A DNA stretch of 64,000 nucleotides from DATAZK01 sp965199805 (lineage in GTDB: Bacteria; Actinomycetota; Actinomycetes; Frankiales; Frankiaceae). The stretch's first letter is position 1, and every line of letters starts with the position of its first letter. Shown here piece after piece: positions 41,146 through 48,474 of the stretch. The stretch is from assembly GCA_965199805.1 (NCBI GenBank), contig CBDATO010000001.1, forward strand, positions 3,286,001 through 3,350,000, written 5' to 3'. The notes beneath the pieces are model-generated. The model was not told the DNA's origin and ran no database searches. It saw only the letters and a program-made list of their open reading frames with translations. Made by a program: the position numbers and the translations under genes.

Positions 41146-43215
41146 ATGCGCCTGAGCAGGATCGAGGTCGCCGGCTTCCGCGCCAGCAGCGACGGCCCCG
41201 TCGACGTCGCCCTCCCCGGACGCTTCAGCGTGCTCGTTGGCCCGAACAGCTCAGGCAAGACGACAATCAGCGAGGCGATCTACCTCGCCCACCGCTACCG
41301 GCAGCGGTTCCCGAATCTGCCGCCGCCGAGCGCCGCGAACCTCGGCGGCACGGATCGCAGTATCCGGCTTACGTACCACCTCGAAGCCGAAGACGTCCAT
41401 GAGAGCGCGCTCGGTCGTCAGGCCCGTCAGGAAAGCTGGCTCAACCCTGGTGCGGAGGTCGCCCGATGGGAGACGACGCTGAGCCGCAGCCTTGGCAGCG
41501 TCAGGACCGAGTACTCCACGCCACAGAGGGTGACTGAGCAGCTTCGTGTCTTCTACCTGCCGGCGATGCGCAACCCCGTCGACGAGCTCGCCCGCCGGGA
41601 GGCCCGCATCCTCGTCGAGCTGCTCCGCGCCCAGCAGGACGCTCTGGCAGGTACGCGCGATCTAACTCGACTCCGTGTCCGGGCTGATCGGCTTCTCGAT
41701 GCGCTCACGAAGGAGGAGCCGCTCATCGAGGCTGTCGAGGTACGAATCGCCGCTCATCTGGCGAGCCTCACCGCTGGTGTGTCCAGGCAGTGGCCGTACG
41801 TGCGGGGTCAGCGCGTCGACGACGCCTACCTTGCCCGGGTTCTTCAGCTGATGCTTGCCGTTCTCGAGGGCCGGGAGCATGCGCAGCCTCTCGAGGTCAC
41901 TGGCCTCGGGTACGTCAACTTGCTTCATATCGCGGTCATCCTCGCCGCGATCCCGGAAGCCGCCGCCGGATCAGACGATCGGGAAGACGATCAGGCCGGC
42001 GACGCGGACACCAGCCCCGACCAGCCCGAGACCGTCGAGATCGCCAGCGTCGTCCCTGGCGTGGAACCGCAGACCGCCACCGGCACCGACGAGGATGCCG
42101 CCCGGGAGACGCTCGAGCGGGCCGCCCGTGAGGCCGACGCCGCAGAAGAGTCCTTCTTCCCGGATGGCCCCTTCCACGCCGTCGTCGTCATCGAGGAGCC
42201 CGAGGCGCACCTGCATCCCCAGCTGCAGCACAGCCTCGTGCGGCACCTGCGCCGGACCGTCCTCCTCCGTCCCGAGCTGCAGGTCATCCTTTCGAGCCAC
42301 TCCCCAGCCGTCATGACCTCAGCGCATCCCGATGAGCTCGTCGTCGTCCGCCGCCGCGTCGACGGCACCCGGGTCAGCCGCGCTGTGGCGACTCTTCCTC
42401 TCAAGGACCGCGACGATGTCCTGCGCAAGGCGCGGCTGCACCTGGACGCGACCCGATCCGCGGCCCTGTTCTCAGACCGGCTGATGCTCGTCGAGGGCGT
42501 CACAGAGGCCGTCGTCGTGCGCGAGTTCGGCTACGCCTGGGCCGGAGCTGATCAGGACCGGGAGGCGTTCGTCGACGCGCTGACGATCGTGCCGATGGGC
42601 ACACGAGTCGGCCCCTGGCCCGTCCGCCTGCTCGCGACCCGAGACCATGAGCTCGTTGACAGGCTCGTCATTCTGTCCGACAGCGACAAACCATTAGACG
42701 TGGCGCCAACGCCCTCGACCTACCTCGACGATCACGACGATGCGATCGTCAAGCAGGTCCACAGCCACCCGACCCTGGAACCGGCCGTCCTGGCCGGCAA
42801 CGAGACATACATCCGGGCCGCGATTCTCGCCCTCGGTGAGGAGCCGCCCGAACCGTTGACCGTCGCGAGCGTCACGACGTTGTTCGCCTCGGCGCGCAAG
42901 GCCAAAGGGGACCGTCCCGCATCGGCGGCTGGGCCGCTGTCGTCGCGGAAAGGGGAGTTCGCACTAGCTCTTGGAGAGCAACTTCTGACCGCCCGCCTCA
43001 CCGGTACGCCGGTCGTCGTGCCCACGCACCTGCAGGAGGCGTTCGAGTTCCTCTACGGCGGGCTTGATGCGGTAGGTGCCGACACGACTGAGGTTGAGAC
43101 CGGACCGGCGAGCACGAGCGGGACGACCAGGCCGGGCCCCGTCATCGAGCTGCCGACGGCGCTGCCCGCCGCGCCACACGAGCCCGGCGGGCCGGCAGAG
43201 CCCGGACCGGTCTGA
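41146..43215 (+). CDS. OLD-family ATPase/TOPRIM nuclease, Gabija GajA-like
   Basis: A 689-residue class 2 OLD protein. Walker A is GPNSSGKTT (residues 32-40) in an ABC-type N-domain. FHAVVVIEEPEAHLHPQLQH (near 344-363) is the Walker B/D-loop region, and ILSSHSPAV (about 380) holds the switch histidine. The C-terminal TOPRIM nuclease has LMLVEGVTEAVV with the conserved Glu (about 448) and ILSDSDK with the Asp-x-Asp pair (about 509). A UvrD-like gene follows after 15 bp, the Gabija arrangement. It probably nicks or cleaves phage or unusual DNA under ATP control. The length exceeds typical GajA by about 100 residues. Confidence 0.85.
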   Translation: MRLSRIEVAGFRASSDGPVDVALPGRFSVLVGPNSSGKTTISEAIYLAHRYRQRFPNLPPPSAANLGGTDRSIRLTYHLEAEDVHESALGRQARQESWLNPGAEVARWETTLSRSLGSVRTEYSTPQRVTEQLRVFYLPAMRNPVDELARREARILVELLRAQQDALAGTRDLTRLRVRADRLLDALTKEEPLIEAVEVRIAAHLASLTAGVSRQWPYVRGQRVDDAYLARVLQLMLAVLEGREHAQPLEVTGLGYVNLLHIAVILAAIPEAAAGSDDREDDQAGDADTSPDQPETVEIASVVPGVEPQTATGTDEDAARETLERAAREADAAEESFFPDGPFHAVVVIEEPEAHLHPQLQHSLVRHLRRTVLLRPELQVILSSHSPAVMTSAHPDELVVVRRRVDGTRVSRAVATLPLKDRDDVLRKARLHLDATRSAALFSDRLMLVEGVTEAVVVREFGYAWAGADQDREAFVDALTIVPMGTRVGPWPVRLLATRDHELVDRLVILSDSDKPLDVAPTPSTYLDDHDDAIVKQVHSHPTLEPAVLAGNETYIRAAILALGEEPPEPLTVASVTTLFASARKAKGDRPASAAGPLSSRKGEFALALGEQLLTARLTGTPVVVPTHLQEAFEFLYGGLDAVGADTTEVETGPASTSGTTRPGPVIELPTALPAAPHEPGGPAEPGPV

Positions 43216-43230
43216 ACGTGACGGGCGGGC

Positions 43231-44754
43231 GTGAGTCAGATGGCCCATGAGCCTGGTCTCGCAGGGCTGACAATCGAGCAGGTCATGGCCGCCGCGAGCG
43301 GCGAGCAAGCATTGTTCCTCGAGTCGTCGCCGGGGTCAGGCAAGACGACGGTCGCGTCACACCGCTACGCCGCGCTCAGGTTCGGCGCCGAGGTCCGGAA
43401 GGACCCGCGGGCCGTCCTGGCTGTCAGCTTCACCTATGCGGCCACACGTGAGCTTCGCCAGCGCGTGCGGCGCACCTGGGGGGCGGCGGCCGTTTCGTGG
43501 CCGCACCGGATTAGCACCCTCGACACCGTGATGTTCGACCTGATCACGGACCTCCTGACCGCCGGACTGATCCACTGGCCGGGTGGTCACACACGGCTGC
43601 AGGTGCGGAACACGTGGAAGGGCGAGGTTCCCCACAGCTGGGGGTATCGCCAATGGGGTGCCGTCCTCGACGCCGGGGGTCTCGTGGTTGTCGCCCCTGT
43701 CGAGACCATCGTCGATGGGGCATCGCTGCCCGACTGGTACGCCCTCAACCGGCGGCTCGCCGAGGGTGTCTGCACGCACGACGACATCCGCCGGGTCCTC
43801 GAAGGGGCTCTGAAAAGCTCTCACGCCCGCGACGTGCTTCGCGCCCGGCTGCACTCGAGAATCCGCGCTCTGATCGTTGACGAGGTCTTCGACGCCAACC
43901 AACTCGACCTCGCCGTCGTCGGTCTGATCTGCGAGTCGGGAGCATCCGTGACGGTCATCGGCGACCGCTGGCAGGCCTTGTACAGCTGGCGCGGCGCGAC
44001 GCCGGACAAGGTACCGGACCTCATCGCGGCGCACAGCTTCGTGACACTGCCCCTGTCGAAGTCGTTCCGCTGGGACACGCTCGAGCAAGAGGAGCTCGGT
44101 CTCGCGCTGCGGGAACAGCGTCCTGTTGTGCTGCCAGCCGGGGCCGCCGCAGACGTCGATGTCGTCCTGTGCCGTCGATGGGCACAAAGCCGGGAGGGCG
44201 ACCCGGGCCTGTGGGACGTAGGCGACAGCGTCCTTCCGCTCGCGCTGAAGTCGACGCCCTCGACACCGCTCGAGGCGGCCAGCACCCTGCTGCTCGACCG
44301 TCTCGTCCGTGACAGCTTCCAGCTGCGCGCCGCGTTTCTGGAGGAAGCCTGCAGGACGCTTCGCGTTTCTCACGAAGACGTAGCCGCTATCCAAGGGGGC
44401 CTCGGTCAGCTGCTCAGACGGCTGGCCGACGCAGCAACAAGGCCCGAGACGAAACGCGTCCTTCAGGACCTCATTGCTCTGGTGTCCACGGTCAGCAACG
44501 TGTCATTCCCAAACGTCGCCGCCGACCACGTCAGGCGAGCCATGCTTCTTCGTGCTCGGCTCGTGCAGGACGTGCAGCTGATTCCCGGACTGACGGTGCA
44601 CCAGGCCAAGGGCATGGAGTGGCACCGCGTCGGAGTCGTCCTCAGCGCCGAGGAAACAGGCCTGCTCGCCGCAGGTCTCGATCCCGACGACGAGCCGTCA
44701 CGGTGTCTTTACGTGGCCTGCACCCGGGCGCGTCGCCGCACCGTCCACGTCTGA
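43231..44754 (+). CDS. UvrD/REP-like helicase, Gabija GajB-like
   Basis: A 507-residue SF1A helicase. Motif I is ESSPGSGKTT (31-40). Motif Ia is VSFTYAATRELRQRV. Motif II is LIVDEVFDANQLD near residue 214, a DExx variant with Val-Phe instead of the usual Phe-Gln. Motif III is VIGDRWQALYSWRGA (about 240), motif V LTVHQAKGMEW (about 453), and motif VI LYVACTRARR (about 493). It is compact and lacks the large 1B/2B insertions of UvrD, as GajB does. It is co-transcribed with the OLD gene; GTG 43231 or ATG 43240 are both possible starts. Confidence 0.85.
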   Translation: MSQMAHEPGLAGLTIEQVMAAASGEQALFLESSPGSGKTTVASHRYAALRFGAEVRKDPRAVLAVSFTYAATRELRQRVRRTWGAAAVSWPHRISTLDTVMFDLITDLLTAGLIHWPGGHTRLQVRNTWKGEVPHSWGYRQWGAVLDAGGLVVVAPVETIVDGASLPDWYALNRRLAEGVCTHDDIRRVLEGALKSSHARDVLRARLHSRIRALIVDEVFDANQLDLAVVGLICESGASVTVIGDRWQALYSWRGATPDKVPDLIAAHSFVTLPLSKSFRWDTLEQEELGLALREQRPVVLPAGAAADVDVVLCRRWAQSREGDPGLWDVGDSVLPLALKSTPSTPLEAASTLLLDRLVRDSFQLRAAFLEEACRTLRVSHEDVAAIQGGLGQLLRRLADAATRPETKRVLQDLIALVSTVSNVSFPNVAADHVRRAMLLRARLVQDVQLIPGLTVHQAKGMEWHRVGVVLSAEETGLLAAGLDPDDEPSRCLYVACTRARRRTVHV

Positions 44755-44853
44755 GCCCCGCAGCCAGCGCGCCGCCAGGCCTCCAACGCTCGCTCATCTG
44801 CAAAGTGGACGGGTTTCCCATGCATCGGACGGACGACGTTCAACTGACATGAT

Positions 44854-45747
44854 TCACAACTCACCGAAATCGCGCAGCGAGCAGTGGTTAGTCCGGTCCG
44901 CAAGGTGCCAGACCAGCTGGCTTGGTGTCCTGCCGCCCCAGATGGCCGCCGCCACCGTGAGCCCAAGCTCAGCGCCGATTGGCAGGACTCGAGCCACGAC
45001 GTTTGCAAACCGTCGCCGGCCATGGAGTGTCAGCAAGACGGCCGCGGGACGCCCTAGCCAGTCGAGTACCGCAGGGTAGGCGGCCATTTTGTCTTCGAGC
45101 CGTGACAGTGGTTCGGTGCCACGGTCGTGTTCCAAGAAGAACTCGACCGTTCGGCCGTCTTGATGCCAGGCGCCGTATCCGTCCGGCCGGACGCCGTGGA
45201 TCGACCGGAAGTCCAACTCTCGCGCGAGCCGGCGTTCGTTCCACCACGCGCTGAGAGTGCGTCCGTCGTCATGGGTCCGGGCGTCCCAGATGAGGCGCGT
45301 GAAGAAGCTCGTCGTTTCAATGCGGTGCGTCAGGTGGCTGCTGTGGGCCAACAGGTCGAGCGACTGACGTCGACGCCGCACGCGGCGGAGTAGAGCGTCC
45401 GGATCCTCCTCACCACGACGCGGCTCAGGCGGCCGGTCGGCCTCGTAAATTACTAGGCCCGGGATGTCGACGCTCCAGTGCGACGGTGCGGTGTCACGTG
45501 GGCGCCAGGGTCGGAACCGGGTGAGTAAGCCGTGCTGCTCGAGTCGCAATAGCCGGTGCTGGGCGGTGATGGTGCTGCCGAAGAACATCTGCGTGATGTG
45601 TTCCGTGGTCAACACCCGGTGCATGTGCAGAGCGGCGATGAGGCGTCGATCCCGTTCGGTCAGGATCTCAGCTGCCTTGAGGAGGACGGGGTCGAGCTGC
45701 CTCCACGTGGTGTAGCGCTGGAGACCTACTTCGGCCGCACGCGGCAT
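44854..45747 (-). CDS. Replication-relaxation family protein
   Basis: A 297-residue protein of the actinobacterial replication-relaxation (Replic_Relax) family. The N-terminal winged helix reads EILTERDRRLIAALHMHRVL, then TTEHITQMFFGSTITAQHRL. The C-terminal nuclease-like domain has LAHSSHLTHRIETTSFF, DFRSIHGVRPDGYG and FFLEHDRGTEPLSRLEDKMA. These proteins are found on integrated plasmids and conjugative elements and are thought to relax or initiate at the origin. It sits between the defence genes and the integrase, supporting a plasmid-like origin of the element. Confidence 0.85.
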   Translation of the reverse strand: MPRAAEVGLQRYTTWRQLDPVLLKAAEILTERDRRLIAALHMHRVLTTEHITQMFFGSTITAQHRLLRLEQHGLLTRFRPWRPRDTAPSHWSVDIPGLVIYEADRPPEPRRGEEDPDALLRRVRRRRQSLDLLAHSSHLTHRIETTSFFTRLIWDARTHDDGRTLSAWWNERRLARELDFRSIHGVRPDGYGAWHQDGRTVEFFLEHDRGTEPLSRLEDKMAAYPAVLDWLGRPAAVLLTLHGRRRFANVVARVLPIGAELGLTVAAAIWGGRTPSQLVWHLADRTNHCSLRDFGEL

Positions 45748-45867
45748 AGCAACCTTTCTGAGCCACTGTTGTCGGGGTAGCCAGTCGGCCAGGTGTCAGC
45801 GGTTCTAGCTGCAGGGACGCGCGGTCCGCCAACGTCGGGCAGCTGCCGGCCGCTCTGCCGCCCGTAA

Positions 45868-45903
45868 CGATGGGTCTGGCGATGGGGTAAACGATGGGGG
45901 CGG
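45868..45903. repeat. Three 12-bp-spaced CGATGGG repeats
   Basis: CGATGGG starts at 45868, 45880 and 45892, an exact 12-bp period, in the 253-bp gap between the replication-relaxation gene and the integrase. The AT-poor tails differ, so only the core is conserved. Iterons or integrase arm sites are possible. Confidence 0.5.
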
Positions 45904-46000
45904 CAGATGGCCACTTGGGGCCGGCGGGGAATTACTGGCCGCGGCCGGGCAAGGCAAGAACGCGGCCGGCCTGAGGCTGGTTAGCGGCGTGCGCCTCGGC

Positions 46001-47081
46001 CTACTCGGAAAGGGCGTTGGCGATGGTGATGTCACGGCTGCGGGTGGCGTGCTGATAGATCATCGCCGCCCGCGGGCTCGATTGACCCATGCGCGCCATC
46101 AGCTCTTTCGTCGTCGCCCCGGTCGTGGCAGCCAATGTGGCGGCGAGGTGTCTGAGGTCGTGGATGTGCACGCTCGGCAGGCCGGCTTCCGTGCGTATGC
46201 GACGCCAGATCGGCGCGAAGCTCCGCCGACGCAGATGGGCTCCCTTCGGCCCGGTGAAGATCTTTGCCTGCGCACCAGAGTCGACATAGGTGGCCAGGTG
46301 CCGACGGATGGCTGGAAGCAGGTGAGGCGGTAGCGCCACGACGCGCCGCCCTGCGGCAGTCTTCGGCGGCCCGAGCTGGATCCCGTTCTCGGTCTCGATG
46401 AGTGCCTTGTCGACCGTCACGGTTCCACGCAGCACATCGAGATCCGTGCGCGTCAGCACGATGAGTTCACCCCAGCGCAAACCGGACCCACGCGGCCAAC
46501 TCGATCAGGAGCCGGTAGCGCGGCGGCGTCGCGTCCAGCAGCAGAGCGAGCTCATCCAGTGTGGGCGGGATGCGCTCGTCCCAGCGCTCCACGCCGGCGT
46601 TGCGGAGGCGGCAGGGGTTGCGGCGGATGCGTTCGTCTTCGACGGCGGTGTCGAGGATGGCGCGGATCAGCCGGTAGCTCTTGGCGGCGACGCCGCGGCT
46701 GCGGCCGGATTCGACATGTTCCGCGTACCAGGCGCGGATGCCTTGCGGGCTGATAGCGGACAGCGGCGTCGCCTCCCACGTCGGCAGGATGTGGCTGCGC
46801 AGCTGCTGCCGGTACAGCTCCTCCGTCCGGGGCGACAGCGGGTCGGTCCGTTGCGTCAGCCAGCCGCGGGCGTACTCCCCGAAGGGAATGGCAGCGAGGC
46901 GGGGGTCGACCCATTCGCCTCTCTTCATTTCGGCGGCGACCGCCTCCAGAAAGCGGCGCGCTTCGTCGTAGCTGTCGAACGTGCGCGGTCCGGTGCGCTC
47001 GCTGCCGTCCGGCAGCGCGTATTGGGCCTGGTAGGTCCCGGATGGAAGTTGCCGAATGCGTCCGAATTCCAGCCGGCTCAC
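46001..47081 (-). pseudogene. Tyrosine integrase with a one-base frameshift
   Basis: The N-terminal part (47081 to about 46490) has the arm-binding domain RLEFGRIRQLPSGTYQAQY and the SAM-like core-binding domain. It runs to LLIELAAWV and then falls out of frame. The catalytic part continues in the next frame from LRWGELIVLTRTDLD (active-site Arg), through the HDLRHLAATLAA box (His-x2-Arg) and GQSSPRAAMIYQHA with the nucleophilic Tyr, to 46001. Deleting one base of the GGACC at 46484-46488 restores WVGLRWGEL. It is adjacent to the intact tRNA-Gly as expected for the element's integrase. Decay or sequence error. Confidence 0.85.
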
Positions 47082-47131
47082 CGTCCCTGCTCCTCAACAG
47101 CCTCGCCGGGTAGGCCCGTTCGGGTACGTGT

Positions 47132-47298
47132 GGGCACGAACGGGCACGACTCTTGCCCGGAAAGCTGGTCATGTTGCAGCCGAGACCGGCCGCCACGTGG
47201 ATAACCGCGCAGGTCAGCGCCTTGGGGGACATGTGCTTGCGGCGAACGAACCGGTCGTGCCCAGACGTGCCCAGTAGCGCGGGCACGAACAGGGCACG
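47132..47298. repeat. Six GGGCACG/CGTGCCC heptamers in three pairs
   Basis: GGGCACG occurs at 47132 and 47142 (10-bp spacing), its complement CGTGCCC at 47256 and 47266 (10-bp spacing), and GGGCACG again at 47281 and 47292 (11-bp spacing). Helically phased pairs between the integrase gene and the tRNA fit arm-type integrase sites or a regulator array. Confidence 0.6.
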
Positions 47299-47363
47299 GC
47301 AACCGGCGCCTGACCGGAATGTGTCAGTGGAAAACAGGCCATTGACCTGCGCACCTACTTCGG

Positions 47364-47434
47364 AGCGGGTGACCGGGATCGAACCGGCATGGCCAGCTTG
47401 GAAGGCTGGGGCTCTGCCATTGAGCTACACCCGC
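47364..47434 (-). tRNA. tRNA-Gly (anticodon TCC)
   Basis: A complete cloverleaf on the minus strand. The acceptor stem GCGGGTG pairs with CACCCGC. The D-arm starts TAGCTCA, the anticodon loop is CTTCCAA with anticodon TCC, and the T-arm contains GGTTCGATCCC. The 3' CCA is not encoded. Its 3' half is the integration site of the element, and the copy at 35493-35537 is the displaced half. Confidence 0.95.
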
Positions 47435-47480
47435 GAACTGCACTTCGACGGTACCCGACCAGGCGCCTGCAGCCGAGCGG

Positions 47481-48389
47481 TTAACCGCCCGGGTAGCGCG
47501 CCCACCAGGTCGGGTCGGATGCGGGCTCGTACTCGGTGCCGGCGGGCAGCTGGGTCAGATCGTGGATGGCGTCGCGGGCGAGCTGGTCTGCGACCCAGGT
47601 GAGGTCGTGACGGCGCAGCGGGCTCTCACGCAGCGCGGCCGTACCGTGTAGGGCCCCGTATAAGGCGCCCGCCACGAGCGCGGGACCCTCCCCGGACGCA
47701 CGCGCCGCACGGACAGCGGCAGCGAAGTCACCAGCGCCGGCGGCCGAACGTGCGCCAAAGTACAGCGCATGAGCCGCCGTGCCCGGCGGGGCGGCGATGC
47801 CCTCGTCGACCACCTCGGACGATCCCGACAGCGCAGCCGCCGCGATGCGTACGCCATCAGCTGCCGCTGACCAGGCGCCTGGATGGCCGTGCGTGTACTG
47901 CGCCAGGTCGTAGGCGGTCTCTGACGCTCGGCGCAGCTCCGGCGCCAGGATCGCGAGCGGTAGCACCCGCGTCAACGCGTGATGCCCGGCGCTGGAATTG
48001 GTCGCGGGAGTCTCCGGCGCCCGGGGTGATGCCAGCAGGGCGTTCACCGTCGTCGGCGCCGAACCCCTCCGGTCAGCCAGCGGCCGTACCTGATGCAGCC
48101 AGCCGCTCTGTCCGCCCCAGTAAGCGGCAAACTGCGGCCCGAGGCCCTGGATGTCCGCCCACCGGCACCATGCGTGCCAGATGACGCTCGGCACGTGGCA
48201 GATGCCCTTGTGGATCGCGCGCTCGTGGGCCCGGATACCGCCTTCAAGCGTGAAGCAGGCGAGTTGGCTCAGGCAGGTACCGGTCAGCGGACCCGGCTGA
48301 TCCCATTGGTCGACGCAGTCGGCGAGCAGTAGGCCGAGCATGAGGCCGCGGGCGCGATCCGTACGCAGGGCGATCTCCTCGGCCGACAC
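47481..48389 (-). CDS. Divergent ADP-ribosylglycohydrolase family protein
   Basis: A 302-residue all-helical protein. The start RARGLMLGLLLADCVDQ resembles the family's G-x3-G-x-A-L-G-D helix, and later THGHPGAWSAAADGVRIAAA and GALYGALHGTAALRESPL recall the typical H-x-H/D and GA-x2-GA-x-G motifs of DraG-like enzymes. The Mg2+-binding acidic residues are only partly conserved, so activity is uncertain. GTG 48389 is chosen; TTG 48416 would add nine residues without a ribosome-binding site. It lies just outside the integrated element on the chromosomal side. Confidence 0.6.
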   Translation of the reverse strand: MSAEEIALRTDRARGLMLGLLLADCVDQWDQPGPLTGTCLSQLACFTLEGGIRAHERAIHKGICHVPSVIWHAWCRWADIQGLGPQFAAYWGGQSGWLHQVRPLADRRGSAPTTVNALLASPRAPETPATNSSAGHHALTRVLPLAILAPELRRASETAYDLAQYTHGHPGAWSAAADGVRIAAAALSGSSEVVDEGIAAPPGTAAHALYFGARSAAGAGDFAAAVRAARASGEGPALVAGALYGALHGTAALRESPLRRHDLTWVADQLARDAIHDLTQLPAGTEYEPASDPTWWARYPGG

Positions 48390-48474
48390 AGGATCAGTGT
48401 TCCAGCTGCGGGGCAAGCGATCATCTGACGCTTCAGGTCACCAAGGGTGGCAATCGCGGCGCCGGCAGTTCTGA

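Larger units (their letters stand above)
35493..47406. mobile_element. Integrated element at tRNA-Gly(TCC), about 11.9 kb, carrying a defence island
   Basis: It is bounded by 45-bp direct repeats of the tRNA-Gly 3' half, with the tyrosine integrase (46001-47081) next to the intact tRNA, the usual layout of integrase-driven islands. It carries a replication-relaxation protein, a Gabija-like OLD nuclease/UvrD helicase pair, a XRE-ImmA pair, an Abi_C protein, a winged-helix-like protein and a small membrane protein. No excisionase, relaxase or FtsK-like transfer gene is recognised and the integrase is frameshifted, so the element may be immobile or mobilised in trans. The boundary inference is strong; completeness is uncertain. 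Confidence 0.85.

Noticed and set aside
43231..44754. Housekeeping UvrD/PcrA
   Set aside because: Too short (507 aa), lacking the large 1B/2B subdomains, and coupled to an OLD nuclease on a mobile element.
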